Notes: a model not told the origin generated them from the letters alone. Positions 43,399 through 52,955 are shown, counted from the first letter of the stretch. The stretch is DNA of 64,000 nucleotides from Lacibacter sp. H407 (GCF_037892605.1 NZ_JBBKTU010000001.1:2232001-2296000), one strand, 5' to 3'. A program made the numbers and translations.

Positions 43399-44580
43399 TT
43401 ATCGGAATTTTTCTTTAAGCTTAAGGAAAGGTTTTTCTATGAAATAATAACTAGCTGACGCCACTATTATGGTTGATAAAATAACCATGCTGTAAATGAT
43501 AAAATTCTGGCTAATAATATCAATATCCGGCAAGTTAGAAATCACGAATTTATATAACACAGCAATTACAAACATATGAAGCAGGTAAATGCTGTAAGAA
43601 ATTTTCCCCAGGTAATTCAAAATTCGATTATCAATTCTAACAATAGATTTTTCATATGTAGCCATACTTAAAATCATTGACATAAAAAGAAATGAATACC
43701 ATTGGTGAATAATGGGCAACTTATAAAATAAATTTGCAAGTATGGTTAAAATAAGCAGAGTGTATGTAATTACCTGTGCTGTATAGTTGGCGAAAGAGTA
43801 ATAATTGATTTGAAGCCTTCCGATTTTAATGCTGTGCCCCTTGTATAAGAGAGCCGCAATAGCCCCAATAAATAAACAATCGTATCGTGTAATATTTACA
43901 AGAATCCATATTTTGTGAATGAAATTTCCGGGGTTGCTGAAATAAAGTAAAGCCGCTTTGAAAATAAAGATGGACAGTATAATAAGCAAAAGCCTTTTCA
44001 TTAATGATTCTAATCTGGTCTTTATCAAAACCCAAGGCCAAAAAATATAAAATTGCTCTTCTATTCCAATGGACCAAACTGGCGTACCCAACGGTGGGGG
44101 CTTATGTAAGGCGTATGTAATATTTGTGAGAAAAAGAGCATTTAAAACGAACGAGGAAGTATAGGCATAACGACTATAAGAAGGGAAGAATTGGGGAACA
44201 ATAATATAAGAAATAAAAAGGGTAAGGTAAAATAGCGGCCATATTCTGAGTGTTCGACGTATGTAAAATTCTTTCAAAAAAATTTTTTGTTTTTCCTCTT
44301 TCTCGTTTACAAGCAGATAGGTAATCAGAAAGCCACTAAGAACAAAGAATAAAGTTACGGCTATATTTGCGCCGATGTCAAATATGGAATATAGCGGAAT
44401 CCTTTTTAATCTAAACCCAGGTTTTAAAAATTCAATATGTCCTAAAACCACAAAAATTGCGGCAATCCCTCTCAAGGCGTCAAGGTTTGGAAAATAAGTT
44501 TGTTTAAGCCGAGTAGAAGGCAAATTTTTTAGCAAATATATTAAGTGGCGAACACTCTGTTCAAAAAAATCCCGTCTCAT
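43399..44580 (-). CDS. Acyltransferase 3 family (OafA/YrhL) membrane protein
   Basis: A 393-residue, ten-helix membrane protein of the acyltransferase 3 family that O-acetylates surface polysaccharides or peptidoglycan. Visible motifs are NLDALRGIAAIFVVLGHIEF (the family Arg and His), RIWPLFY and SIGIEEQFYIFWPW. The SGNH-hydrolase extension of OafA-like proteins is absent, so it is the short form. The start is ATG 44580 after the TTG at 44643. It is visibly AT-rich compared with neighbouring genes and has no polysaccharide genes next to it, which suggests transfer. Confidence 0.88.
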   Translation of the reverse strand: MRRDFFEQSVRHLIYLLKNLPSTRLKQTYFPNLDALRGIAAIFVVLGHIEFLKPGFRLKRIPLYSIFDIGANIAVTLFFVLSGFLITYLLVNEKEEKQKIFLKEFYIRRTLRIWPLFYLTLFISYIIVPQFFPSYSRYAYTSSFVLNALFLTNITYALHKPPPLGTPVWSIGIEEQFYIFWPWVLIKTRLESLMKRLLLIILSIFIFKAALLYFSNPGNFIHKIWILVNITRYDCLFIGAIAALLYKGHSIKIGRLQINYYSFANYTAQVITYTLLILTILANLFYKLPIIHQWYSFLFMSMILSMATYEKSIVRIDNRILNYLGKISYSIYLLHMFVIAVLYKFVISNLPDIDIISQNFIIYSMVILSTIIVASASYYFIEKPFLKLKEKFR

Positions 44581-44687
44581 CACTGAAACGGGAAAGGTTG
44601 AACTGCTGCATTCATTCAGGGTTGCCAGCTGTTGAGCCAACAAATGAATTTTACAGTTCTATATGCTGGGGTGTAAGTACCAAAATA

Positions 44688-45674
44688 CTATCGACGGTTG
44701 CCATTCGGTTGCTCCTGATCGATCTTGTGATCCTTATCATACGCCCTGATAATGGCTTTCACCAAACGGTGACGAACCACATCTTCTTCATCCAATTCAA
44801 TATGACTTATACCATCGATGTTCTTTAAAATGCGGATCCCTTTTTCCAAACCACTACGCTGGTTCTTTGGCAGATCCACCTGTGTCATATCACCTGTAAT
44901 GATGGCTTTTGCATTTGCACCAATACGGGTAAGGAACATTTTCAACTGCAGATCAGTTGTATTCTGTGCCTCATCTAAAATGATGAATGCATTATCCAAT
45001 GTACGTCCACGCATGTAAGCCAACGGTGCAATTTCAATTACACGTGTGCTCATGTAATAACCAAGTTTATCAGCAGGGATCATATCATCCAACGCATCGT
45101 ATAACGGACGGAGATATGGATCGATCTTTTCTTTCAAATCTCCGGGTAAGAAACCAAGACTTTCACCAGCTTCAACAGCAGGTCGTGTAAGTATGATCTT
45201 CTTCACCAATTTGTTTTTTAATGCACGTACTGCAAGTGCAACAGCGGTATAGGTTTTGCCGGTACCTGCTGGCCCTATTGCAAATACAATATCATTTTTA
45301 TCAACAGCACCTACCATCCGTTTCTGGTTTTGGGTACGTGCACGAACGGTGCGGCCATTGGGCCCAAACACCAACACTTCGCTGGGATTACGTTCTACAA
45401 ATGCATCTACTGTTTCCTGGTCGTCGCCGCCAAGAATTTGTTCAAAATAATTTTCGCTGAGTTGACCGTTCCGCTCCAGATAAGCAATCAGCAGATCAAT
45501 TTTTTCTTTTGCCTGGTCAACCTGTTCGGGGCTGCCGCTAAGTTTGATCTGTGTGCCACGAGATAAAATTTTTAAGAGCGGGAATTTCTTTTTGAGGAGA
45601 TCGAGCTTGCCGTTGTTTACACCAAAAAATTCAATCGGGTTAACGGTTTCGAGGTTAATGATTGTTTCAGTCAA
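44688..45674 (-). CDS. phoH: PhoH-like ATPase
   Basis: A 328-residue PhoH protein: an N-terminal KH-like part, then a P-loop ATPase with Walker A GPAGTGKT, Walker B AFIILDEAQNT, and the conserved GDMTQVDLPK. The start is TTG (complement of 45672-45674), since no ATG fits the N-terminal TETIINLETVNP. PhoH proteins are linked to RNA metabolism and phosphate stress, but their exact substrate is open. Start region faces a 420-base gap. Confidence 0.93.
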   Translation of the reverse strand: MTETIINLETVNPIEFFGVNNGKLDLLKKKFPLLKILSRGTQIKLSGSPEQVDQAKEKIDLLIAYLERNGQLSENYFEQILGGDDQETVDAFVERNPSEVLVFGPNGRTVRARTQNQKRMVGAVDKNDIVFAIGPAGTGKTYTAVALAVRALKNKLVKKIILTRPAVEAGESLGFLPGDLKEKIDPYLRPLYDALDDMIPADKLGYYMSTRVIEIAPLAYMRGRTLDNAFIILDEAQNTTDLQLKMFLTRIGANAKAIITGDMTQVDLPKNQRSGLEKGIRILKNIDGISHIELDEEDVVRHRLVKAIIRAYDKDHKIDQEQPNGNRR

Positions 45675-46095
45675 AGTTTTTTCAGTTTAGCGGTCGGTAC
45701 CGGAATAATGTTTACTACGTGTGGCCTTTGCGTAGCAGTACGATTTCAGAACCAAACCATGTTCACAATAAAGTAGCATTTGGGTTATGATACTTCTAAC
45801 CAATCCATCTGTTACCAATATTAATCATTGAAAACAGATTTTCATAAAGGTACTTATTCACAGGATGTGGAAACGTTAACGCCGGGTGAAGAATATTTTT
45901 CGGTACGTGCAATACCGGCGGTAGTTATTTACGTAAATGAAACTGCAATGATCTGTTGAAAAAATACAAACCGTTCATCACCAATCAATCAACTGAATTG
46001 GCATAGTAATAGTAACTGTTATGAGCACCTCAATATAAAAACAGAAGATCCAGAAAGAAAGTATTAAATTGTTGAGTTACGCTGTATGAACTTAT
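45675..46095. other. Gene-free gap between phoH and the DUF4403 gene
   Basis: A 421-base divergent intergenic region. It must hold both promoters but no clear TAnnTTTG box was seen near either gene. A perfect 12-base palindrome ATTTACGTAAAT lies at 45927-45938. No frame, RNA gene or repeat from elsewhere in the window was found. Confidence 0.6.
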
Positions 46096-47541
46096 ATGAA
46101 ATTAGCACCTGCCATATCACTTGTTTTCTTACTTGCACTTTTATTGCAGGGCTGCAATGGTTGTTTTCAAAGAAGTGTTGTTGTGAAGCCGCAACCTGTA
46201 ACAGATAGCATAACGGTTGATCTGCCGCTATCCATTTTTAATATTCCTGTGCGGTACGATCTCCAGAATTTTGAAATATGGATCAACCAGGTGATCAAAG
46301 GGAAATTTCTTGAAACAGTTATCAATCCGCTCAACGATAAACGGGATGAAGCACGATTGATTTTAACAAAGACAGGAACGATCCGGGTAAGTTCAAATGG
46401 GAAAAAATTGATTTGCTTAGTTCCATTGCAGTTAGAAGCTGTGTTGTTGAAAAGCAGGATGGGGAAGGGGCTTACTAATTCAGCAGACACAGTGCTTACA
46501 ACAGTGAACATTGAGTTATCCACTCCTGTTTCGTTAGATAAAAACTGGAATCTTGTAACAGCTTTTGAAATAGAAAAGTTGCAATGGATCAAAGAACCTG
46601 TTTTTCAAATCGGCCCGTTTAAAAAGAATCTGAAAAAGAAGATCAACGAATGGCTGGAGGAAAATGAAGATATGCTCACGAAGATCATGGATCGGGAAAT
46701 CAATAAAACCGTATCAATGGAGCCGCCATTGGAAAAGGTGTGGAAGGATCTGCAAAAGCCAATTATCATTCACAAAAAGCAACCGAATGTTTGGCTAACG
46801 TTCAACTGTGAATCGATTGAAGGAAAAATTGTATTAGGTCCATCAACCATTACCTGTGAAACAAGAGTAAGGGCAACAACAAAAATTATTACTGATACCA
46901 CTGCAATGCCGGCAGCAAGTCCATTACCAGCCTACCATTTACTAAAAGATGCATCAACCGAATCGGATATTCATTTATATGCCTTCACTTCGTTTGCAGA
47001 AATAAATGAGGAATTAAACAGTCAGTTGAAAGAAAAAATATTTAATGCAGAAGGTTATTCTCTGAGTGTAAAAGGTATCAATGCATATGCTTCAGAAGCA
47101 GGTCTTTCTATTGAAATACAAACCAGCAGAGATGTGAAAGGAAAATTGATCGCAAGTGGAAAACTGGAATTTGATCCGGAAACGCAGTCATTAATGATCA
47201 GGAATTTTGATTATTCCGTAAGCAGTAACAACACACTGGTCAACGCAGGTGATATGCTGTTGCATCAACAGGTAAAAGATACGATTGCTTCCCGTTTGAT
47301 CATTGGCATGCGTGCTTTGATCGATACTGTTCCTCAACTGGTAGAAACAGCGATTGCGAAAGGAAAGTCGAGCGATAAAATTGACCTTGAGTTTGAGCAC
47401 CTTGCTGTACACCGTTGTGAAATTTCAATGGGAGCGGAAGGGATTCATTTTATCATTCATGCTGAAGCTACTGCAGGTATTCTGCTGAAGAAATTAAAAC
47501 CGGGCAAACGGTTACGCATCAAAAAAGCGCAGAAGGAATAA
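46096..47541 (+). CDS. DUF4403 family lipoprotein
   Basis: A 481-residue protein with lipoprotein signal MKLAPAISLVFLLALLLQGC. It is of the DUF4403 type: repeated tubular lipid-binding-like modules (SITVDLPLSIFNIPVRYDL, ITAFEIEKLQWIKEPVFQIG-type strands; here VTAFEIEKLQW and ASGKLEFDPETQSLMIRNF). The fold resembles tubular lipid-binding proteins and the family is common in Gram-negative bacteria, so an envelope lipid role can only be inferred. Transcribed alone before the MBL gene. Confidence 0.82.
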   Translation: MKLAPAISLVFLLALLLQGCNGCFQRSVVVKPQPVTDSITVDLPLSIFNIPVRYDLQNFEIWINQVIKGKFLETVINPLNDKRDEARLILTKTGTIRVSSNGKKLICLVPLQLEAVLLKSRMGKGLTNSADTVLTTVNIELSTPVSLDKNWNLVTAFEIEKLQWIKEPVFQIGPFKKNLKKKINEWLEENEDMLTKIMDREINKTVSMEPPLEKVWKDLQKPIIIHKKQPNVWLTFNCESIEGKIVLGPSTITCETRVRATTKIITDTTAMPAASPLPAYHLLKDASTESDIHLYAFTSFAEINEELNSQLKEKIFNAEGYSLSVKGINAYASEAGLSIEIQTSRDVKGKLIASGKLEFDPETQSLMIRNFDYSVSSNNTLVNAGDMLLHQQVKDTIASRLIIGMRALIDTVPQLVETAIAKGKSSDKIDLEFEHLAVHRCEISMGAEGIHFIIHAEATAGILLKKLKPGKRLRIKKAQKE

Positions 47542-47612
47542 CAGAAGAAGCCTTCATAAAGCAGTTAAACGAATGTTGAACCTGCCTGCCGATCCCTTAT
47601 TTTTACACTATC

Positions 47613-48455
47613 ATGGCGGTTTATTTTTCTTCGTTGAATTCGGGCAGTAATGCCAATTGCTATTATATCGGTAATGGCAACGAGGCAATACTTGTTGATG
47701 CAGGGTTATCCTGTAAGGAAACCGAAAAGCGGATGCAGCGGCTTGGGTTGAAGATGGAAAGCCTGAAAGCTGTTTTTATTTCTCACGAACACAGCGATCA
47801 TATTACCGGCATACAAACACTCAGCAAAAAGTATCAGCTTCCGGTTTACATCACACAAAAAACATTAGCCAATTCAAATCTGGTTCTTGACGAGCAATTC
47901 ATCCGTTATTTTCGAAAAGATGAAACAATTGCTGTTGGTGGTATGCAGGTAAAATGTTTCAGCAAATCGCATGATGCTGCCGATCCACATAGTTTTATGA
48001 TCAGCACACAATCAGTTAATATTTCTGTGATCACTGATATTGGTTATCCCTGCAAACAAGTGCTGCATTTTTTCAAGCAAAGCCATGTGTCATTTCTTGA
48101 AGCTAATTATTGTGATGATATGTTGGCGAATGGCAGCTATCCTTACTATTTGAAAAAACGTATCAGTGGCGATGAAGGGCATCTGTCCAATAAACAGGCA
48201 CTTGATCTGTTTTTGCATCACCGTCCGAAACAATTAAGTCACCTCATCTTATCGCATCTTTCAAAAAATAATAACAAGCCCGAGTTGGTTGAGGCGTTGT
48301 TTCAACCGCATGCAGGCAACACAACGATTATTGTGGCCTCCCGTTATGAAGAATCTCCTTTGTATAGCATTGATGGAGTAAAGGTGGCAGTTCGCAAATC
48401 ACTGAAAGCGGGTAATAAGCAAACGAGGAATGAATCGCAGTTGTCGTTATTTTAA
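47613..48455 (+). CDS. MBL-fold metallo-hydrolase (YycJ/WalJ-like)
   Basis: A 280-residue metallo-beta-lactamase-fold protein with the HxHxDH motif in FISHEHSDHITG, further ligands in SKSHDAADPHSFM and SDTGYPC-like VITDIGYPC. The N-terminal FSSLNSGSNANCYYIG matches the YycJ subgroup, linked in other bacteria to cell-wall or DNA double-strand break processing. It is followed 17 bases later by the TatD gene, so the two form a unit with tcdA. Confidence 0.87.
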   Translation: MAVYFSSLNSGSNANCYYIGNGNEAILVDAGLSCKETEKRMQRLGLKMESLKAVFISHEHSDHITGIQTLSKKYQLPVYITQKTLANSNLVLDEQFIRYFRKDETIAVGGMQVKCFSKSHDAADPHSFMISTQSVNISVITDIGYPCKQVLHFFKQSHVSFLEANYCDDMLANGSYPYYLKKRISGDEGHLSNKQALDLFLHHRPKQLSHLILSHLSKNNNKPELVEALFQPHAGNTTIIVASRYEESPLYSIDGVKVAVRKSLKAGNKQTRNESQLSLF

Positions 48456-48472
48456 TTCAGCAGAGAAACAGC

Positions 48473-49132
48473 ATGTACATCAACGTTCATAGTCATCAAG
48501 CCGAAATTGTTGCAGGAGTTCTTACAATACAGAATCTGTATAAAAACTTTCCATCCGTTACATCCGATGGTTATTTTTCTGTTGGACTGCACCCCTGGTT
48601 CCTCAATGAAGAAACATGGGCGCATGAATTTGGTGAAGTAAAAAAGTGGAGTGTCGAACAACATGTGTTGGCAATTGGTGAAGCAGGTTTAGATAAAGTA
48701 TGTGAAACGGATATGGAGTTGCAGAAGAAAATATTTGCAGCACATATTCAATGGGCCAACGAGATTCGGAAACCATTGATCGTTCATTGTGTGAGGGCAC
48801 ATGCCGAAGTGATGCAGTTGCTTACAATTCATCAGAATAAAATGCCGGTTATTTTTCATGGGTTTAATAAAAGTAAAGAACTGGCATTGCAGCTTACTTC
48901 ACATGGATATTATCTGTCGTTTGGCAAAGACATTGAAAAGAGTTCTATAGCAGAGGTAATGACGGCTGTACCAAAGAAGCAACTATTTTTGGAAACAGAT
49001 AAAAGCGAAATTTCGATACAACAACTCTACACATTGGCAGCTTCCGCTTTTCAGATTCAGGAAGATTCACTTAGTTTGCAACTTTACAAAAATGCAGCCA
49101 CCGTTTTTGGCGCTGCGCTTACAACAGTATGA
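48473..49132 (+). CDS. TatD-family metal-dependent hydrolase
   Basis: A 219-residue TIM-barrel hydrolase, shorter than the usual 255 residues. Motifs are VHSH at residues 4-7 (metal His pair), GLHPWFL, GEAGLDK (where typical members have GEIGLD), VHCVRAHAEVM, HGFN and ETDKSE (usually ETDSP). TatD proteins are 3'-5' DNases or dipeptidases in quality control. Stop and start overlap with tcdA by four bases (ATGA), so the genes are coupled. Confidence 0.87.
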   Translation: MYINVHSHQAEIVAGVLTIQNLYKNFPSVTSDGYFSVGLHPWFLNEETWAHEFGEVKKWSVEQHVLAIGEAGLDKVCETDMELQKKIFAAHIQWANEIRKPLIVHCVRAHAEVMQLLTIHQNKMPVIFHGFNKSKELALQLTSHGYYLSFGKDIEKSSIAEVMTAVPKKQLFLETDKSEISIQQLYTLAASAFQIQEDSLSLQLYKNAATVFGAALTTV

Positions 49133-49878
49133 TGAATGATCTTTCCTGGCTTTCACGCACCAGTTTATTAATCGGCGCAGAAACGCTGCGTGCGCTCACA
49201 ACCAAACATGTAATGATCGTTGGGTTGGGTGGTGTAGGTTCCTTTGCTGCAGAATTTATTGCCCGTAGCGGTATTGGTATCATGACCATTATTGACGGTG
49301 ATGTGGTTGATCCAACCAATCGTAATCGTCAGTTGCCTGCATTGGCTACCAACCATGGTGTATCAAAAGCAGAGATCATGGCGGAGCGATTGAAAGCAAT
49401 CAATCCAGAATTAGAATTGAATGTGGTGAAACAATTTGTGAATCCTGAGATGGTGTTGCAATTGCTTGCAGCAAAGCCGGATTATATTATTGATGCCATT
49501 GATAGTGTTACGCCGAAGCTGACATTTATTCGTCTTGCTTATGAAAGTGGATTGCCGTTGGTAAGCAGTATGGGTGCCGGCGCAAAACTGGATCCTACAC
49601 AATTGAGAGTAGTTGATATTTCCAAAACCTATAACTGTCCGTTTGCTCAACAAGTGCGTAAAACATTGAAGGGACATGGTATTCGTAAAGGCGTAAAAGT
49701 TGTGTTTTCACCGGAAGCACCTATCAAAGAAAGTTTGATGTTGACCGATGGAAAAAATTACAAGAAGTCGGCGTATGGTACCATCTCGTATTTACCGGCT
49801 GTGTTTGGTGCAGTAACTGCATCGGTTGTGATCAGGGATTTGATTGATAAAATAAAAAGCGAAATAGTTGGTTCATAA
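49129..49878 (+). CDS. tcdA: tRNA threonylcarbamoyladenosine dehydratase
   Basis: Cyclises t6A37 of tRNAs to ct6A, an ATP-dependent step. The 249-residue E1-like ThiF fold has the nucleotide-binding MIVGLGGVGSFAAEFIARSG (near residue 25), the LTDGDV-like IIDGDVVDPTNRNRQL, and the catalytic Cys region YNCPFAQQVRK, followed by the KVVFSPEAPI segment. It overlaps the TatD stop codon, and an unknown small gene follows 30 bases later. Confidence 0.93.
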   Translation: MMNDLSWLSRTSLLIGAETLRALTTKHVMIVGLGGVGSFAAEFIARSGIGIMTIIDGDVVDPTNRNRQLPALATNHGVSKAEIMAERLKAINPELELNVVKQFVNPEMVLQLLAAKPDYIIDAIDSVTPKLTFIRLAYESGLPLVSSMGAGAKLDPTQLRVVDISKTYNCPFAQQVRKTLKGHGIRKGVKVVFSPEAPIKESLMLTDGKNYKKSAYGTISYLPAVFGAVTASVVIRDLIDKIKSEIVGS

Positions 49879-49908
49879 CTGGCGGTGAGCTTTTCAGTAA
49901 CTTACAGT

Positions 49909-50337
49909 ATGCAACGAAAAAAAGCAGATGTGGATGTGGTGCGGGATGTGTTACAACAAATGTTGGTCGCAAGGCCCGATTCAACGTTCATTAAAAGTCT
50001 TGCATTTCAATATGAAGAGCGTGGTGGATTGAGTAAAAAACAACTGGAGGGTCTACTGCAAAAAGCAGCAAAAGTTCCGGAAGTGCCGGAGCACAAACTT
50101 GCTACACTCGAAGCCATCATTCTGAAAAAACCGACGAGAGAACGAGCTGCTGCATCGGCACCTACCGCTTTCTTTACAAAAGATGAAGCGATTGGTGCAG
50201 TATTAGATGCAATTCTTGTAAAATATCCTTTACACAAGCAAGTACTGTTCTTAAAAAATAAATACGACAACAACGAAGTTTTATCTTCTGCAGAGATCAC
50301 CGATCTCAAACGATTGGAAAAAGTATTGAAGAAATAA
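49909..50337 (+). CDS. Hypothetical protein linked to tcdA
   Basis: A 142-residue protein, Lys- and Leu-rich and predicted all-helical (DVVRDVLQQMLVARPDSTF, LSKKQLEGLLQKAAKVPEV, then a variable Ala-rich middle and LKRLEKVLKK). No domain recognised. The ATG at 49909 is preferred to GTG 49885. It starts 30 bases after tcdA and its stop faces the convergent methyltransferase with two bases between. Conserved helical pairs could suggest RNA or protein binding, but this is not shown. Confidence 0.6.
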   Translation: MQRKKADVDVVRDVLQQMLVARPDSTFIKSLAFQYEERGGLSKKQLEGLLQKAAKVPEVPEHKLATLEAIILKKPTRERAAASAPTAFFTKDEAIGAVLDAILVKYPLHKQVLFLKNKYDNNEVLSSAEITDLKRLEKVLKK

Positions 50338-50339
50338 GA

Positions 50340-50978
50340 TCACTCTTCCCGCAGCACATAAATAGAACAGGCTACAATGGGAGTTGAGTTGCTTACAAAT
50401 TTTTCATCCCAAAAAATACTGTAAGGTAAAATTCGATCAATGAATGGTTTTGCCATCAGCCGTTGCGGTGTAGACAGAAGCACTGTTGTTCCTTTTCGCA
50501 TAAACGATACAATTACATTGAATACCGTTTCAAATACCTGTGGTTCGTAATTTATATCGCTGAGCAATAATACATCACACGACAGATCATCGGGTACATT
50601 GTTCCAATCAATTACAGTTGCTTTGATATTCGTGAGTTGATTTTTTTCAATCGATTGCTGCATGAGTTCAACTGCAGCGGGCACATGATCGCTGCATACT
50701 ATTTCTGATGCAAATTGGGCAGCTAAAAGAGAAGGTAATCCCAGGCCTGCTGCCAGTTCCAATACTTTTTTATTTTGCAGCCAATCGGGTTGTGAAGCTA
50801 TGAATTCGCAAAGTGCATAGGCTGATGGCCACACCTGTGCCCAGTAAGGTGTGGGTGTTGTTGGATCTGTTTGCAGTTGTTTTGTATACCATTGCTGCAA
50901 TACCAATGGATCGGGAACAATTGCTTTTACTTCGTAATCGCCAAACCGGAACGGTTGAAATGTTGTTTGAAATTCCAT
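50340..50978 (-). CDS. Class I SAM-dependent methyltransferase (Methyltransf_16/Nnt1-like)
   Basis: A 212-residue methyltransferase with SAM motif I VLELAAGLGLPSLLAA (about residues 72-87), acidic residue in CSDHVPAAVELM, and motif DVLLLSDINYEPQVF with the post-I Asp-x-x-Tyr typical of the PF10294/METTL21-Nnt1 group. The N-terminal PYWAQVWPSAYALCEFI is also a feature of protein methyltransferases of that group. A protein lysine or N-terminal target is likely but the substrate cannot be read. Convergent with the hypothetical gene. Confidence 0.87.
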   Translation of the reverse strand: MEFQTTFQPFRFGDYEVKAIVPDPLVLQQWYTKQLQTDPTTPTPYWAQVWPSAYALCEFIASQPDWLQNKKVLELAAGLGLPSLLAAQFASEIVCSDHVPAAVELMQQSIEKNQLTNIKATVIDWNNVPDDLSCDVLLLSDINYEPQVFETVFNVIVSFMRKGTTVLLSTPQRLMAKPFIDRILPYSIFWDEKFVSNSTPIVACSIYVLREE

Positions 50979-51050
50979 TGCTGCAAAGTAAAGGCCTGCG
51001 ATAATTTTTTGGGAAAGATGTTGATGAAATGTTTTCGTCCTGTGTGAGTG

Positions 51051-51149
51051 GAGATGTCTCGTGCTTCGACATGACGAGTCTCTGTAAGTTTAGGCTGTTT
51101 ACAAATACTCAAAATCGTAAGTACGTCATGTCGAGACACGAGACATCTC
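51051..51149. repeat. Extragenic inverted repeat
   Basis: Two 26-base arms at 51051-51076 and 51124-51149, matching at 24 of 26 positions (arm starts GAGATGTCTCGTG), around a 47-base spacer. It lies between the methyltransferase gene and the acyl-CoA synthetase gene, both leftward. No open frame or transposase is present. It resembles extragenic palindromic repeats of other Chitinophagaceae. Confidence 0.65.
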
Positions 51150-51198
51150 TCAAATGGAAGACTGCTAAATAATAAAGTTGCAGCCCAAATTTGAAATA

Positions 51199-52842
51199 CT
51201 ATTCCCAGATCACTTTTCCTTCAACGGCAAACCATTTCGGATAAAACGCCTGATGAATTTTTTCCACCTGGTTTCGTTTTACTTTCATTGTAGGAGTAAG
51301 TAATCCATTTTCAATGGTCCAGTTCTCTTTCATTACTACTGCTTTTTCGATCCGTTCATGTTTTTCAAGATGCGGGTTGATAGCAGCCAATGATGCAGCA
51401 AGACTTTCACTGATCTCTTCTTTTGTTTTTTGTTTACCAATGTCAGACAATGTAACCAACGCAATCGGCTGCGGAATAGCCATGCCTACTACACAGGTTT
51501 GTTCAATGTCAGCATTGGCCAGTATTTTCATTTCGATCGGTGCCGGCGAAATATATTTTCCTTTATCTGTTTTGAATTGATCTTTCAAACGACCGGTTAC
51601 AAACAAAAATCCATCATGATCGTATTCGCAGATATCACCTGTTTTTAAAAATCCCTCTTCATCAAACATTTCGGCAGTCATCTCCGGTTCTTTGTAATAA
51701 CCAATCATATTACTTTCACTCTTCACCCGTAATTCACCTTCATCAGAAATTTTCACCTGCAAACCGCTGAATGGTTTTCCAACTGAACCATGACGAAAAT
51801 CAAACGGCCGTTCAAAGTGTGCGTACACACAATCCTCCGTCATGCCCAATGCCTGAATGACTTTTACATCCAGTTTATAAAACCATTTCAACAGATCAAC
51901 AGCGATAGGAGCAGAGGCGCTGTAAATATGAGAAGCCCTTGCTAAGCCCAGTTTTTTCTTGATACTTTTTTTAATGATGTTGTTGATGATGGGTATCGAC
52001 AGTAACAGATCCAATTTCTTTTGTGGTAGTTTTTTCAGAATACCTTCTCTGAACTTGCCCCACAATCTCGGCACAGCAAAAAATAATTCAGGTTGAACTT
52101 CCGCTACATTTTTTGCAAACGTATCAACCGATTCTGCAAACGAAATAACAGATCCATTGTAAAGTCCGTTCATTTCAATTCCCACACGTTCTGCAATATG
52201 GCTGAGAGGTAAATAGGAGATCAACGCAGAACGATGTGGTAAACGCAATTCAGCAGTTGCCGTTTGCAATACACGATCAAAATTACCGGCCGTGTGCATT
52301 ACACCTTTTGGTTTGCCTGTGGTGCCCGATGTATAAATGATCGTCATTAATTCATCCTGCTGCCATTCATGCGTATGTTGTAACGGTTGATGTTGCTGTA
52401 TCAATTCACTCCAGTTGTAACGTTCGTTTCGTTCATATGCATCAAAACCAATGCGGATCAGTTGAGGTGGAATGCCATGTTCCTGCGATTTAAAATCATC
52501 CAGTTTACCAATGAAAATTGCTTTTGCATCGCTGTGTTCCAGAATTGGTTGAATGGATGCGGCTGTTAATGTGGGATAGATGGGAATCGAAATGCAGCCC
52601 GCCATCATGATCGCCATATCAGCCATCATCCAATGTGCACAGTTCTTTGACAGAATGGCTATATGCGAACCTTTTGGTAATTGCATTGAATGCAATGCCG
52701 TGGCAATACGTCGGCTTTCATCAGCTGCTTGTTTCCATGTCCAAGTAGTCCATTCACCATTGAAAGGTTGACGTAAAAAAATATCGTTTGAATATTCCTG
52801 TTCGTTTTTCAGGAACTGATGCAGGGGTGTGGATTTGTGCAT
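51199..52842 (-). CDS. Long-chain acyl-CoA synthetase (AMP-forming)
   Basis: A 547-residue ANL-superfamily enzyme activating fatty acids to acyl-AMP and then acyl-CoA. It has motif IIYTSGTTGKPKGVMH, ALGMTEDCVYAHFE, FLKTGDICEYDHDGF and the hinge/linker FVTGRLKDQFKTDKGKY. The N-terminal QAADESRRIATALHSMQLPK is typical of FadD-like ligases of Bacteroidota. The family name is secure; chain length is not. Monocistronic by its distance to neighbours. Confidence 0.92.
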   Translation of the reverse strand: MHKSTPLHQFLKNEQEYSNDIFLRQPFNGEWTTWTWKQAADESRRIATALHSMQLPKGSHIAILSKNCAHWMMADMAIMMAGCISIPIYPTLTAASIQPILEHSDAKAIFIGKLDDFKSQEHGIPPQLIRIGFDAYERNERYNWSELIQQHQPLQHTHEWQQDELMTIIYTSGTTGKPKGVMHTAGNFDRVLQTATAELRLPHRSALISYLPLSHIAERVGIEMNGLYNGSVISFAESVDTFAKNVAEVQPELFFAVPRLWGKFREGILKKLPQKKLDLLLSIPIINNIIKKSIKKKLGLARASHIYSASAPIAVDLLKWFYKLDVKVIQALGMTEDCVYAHFERPFDFRHGSVGKPFSGLQVKISDEGELRVKSESNMIGYYKEPEMTAEMFDEEGFLKTGDICEYDHDGFLFVTGRLKDQFKTDKGKYISPAPIEMKILANADIEQTCVVGMAIPQPIALVTLSDIGKQKTKEEISESLAASLAAINPHLEKHERIEKAVVMKENWTIENGLLTPTMKVKRNQVEKIHQAFYPKWFAVEGKVIWE

Positions 52843-52955
52843 GACAATCGTTTTGGTGATCTAATCTACTGAATTAAATGCAGCATCACGAAAACAATGG
52901 CTTGTTTTTATTGCATGCGAAAATCTGACTGACGATGGTCAGGTTTATCAACCTT

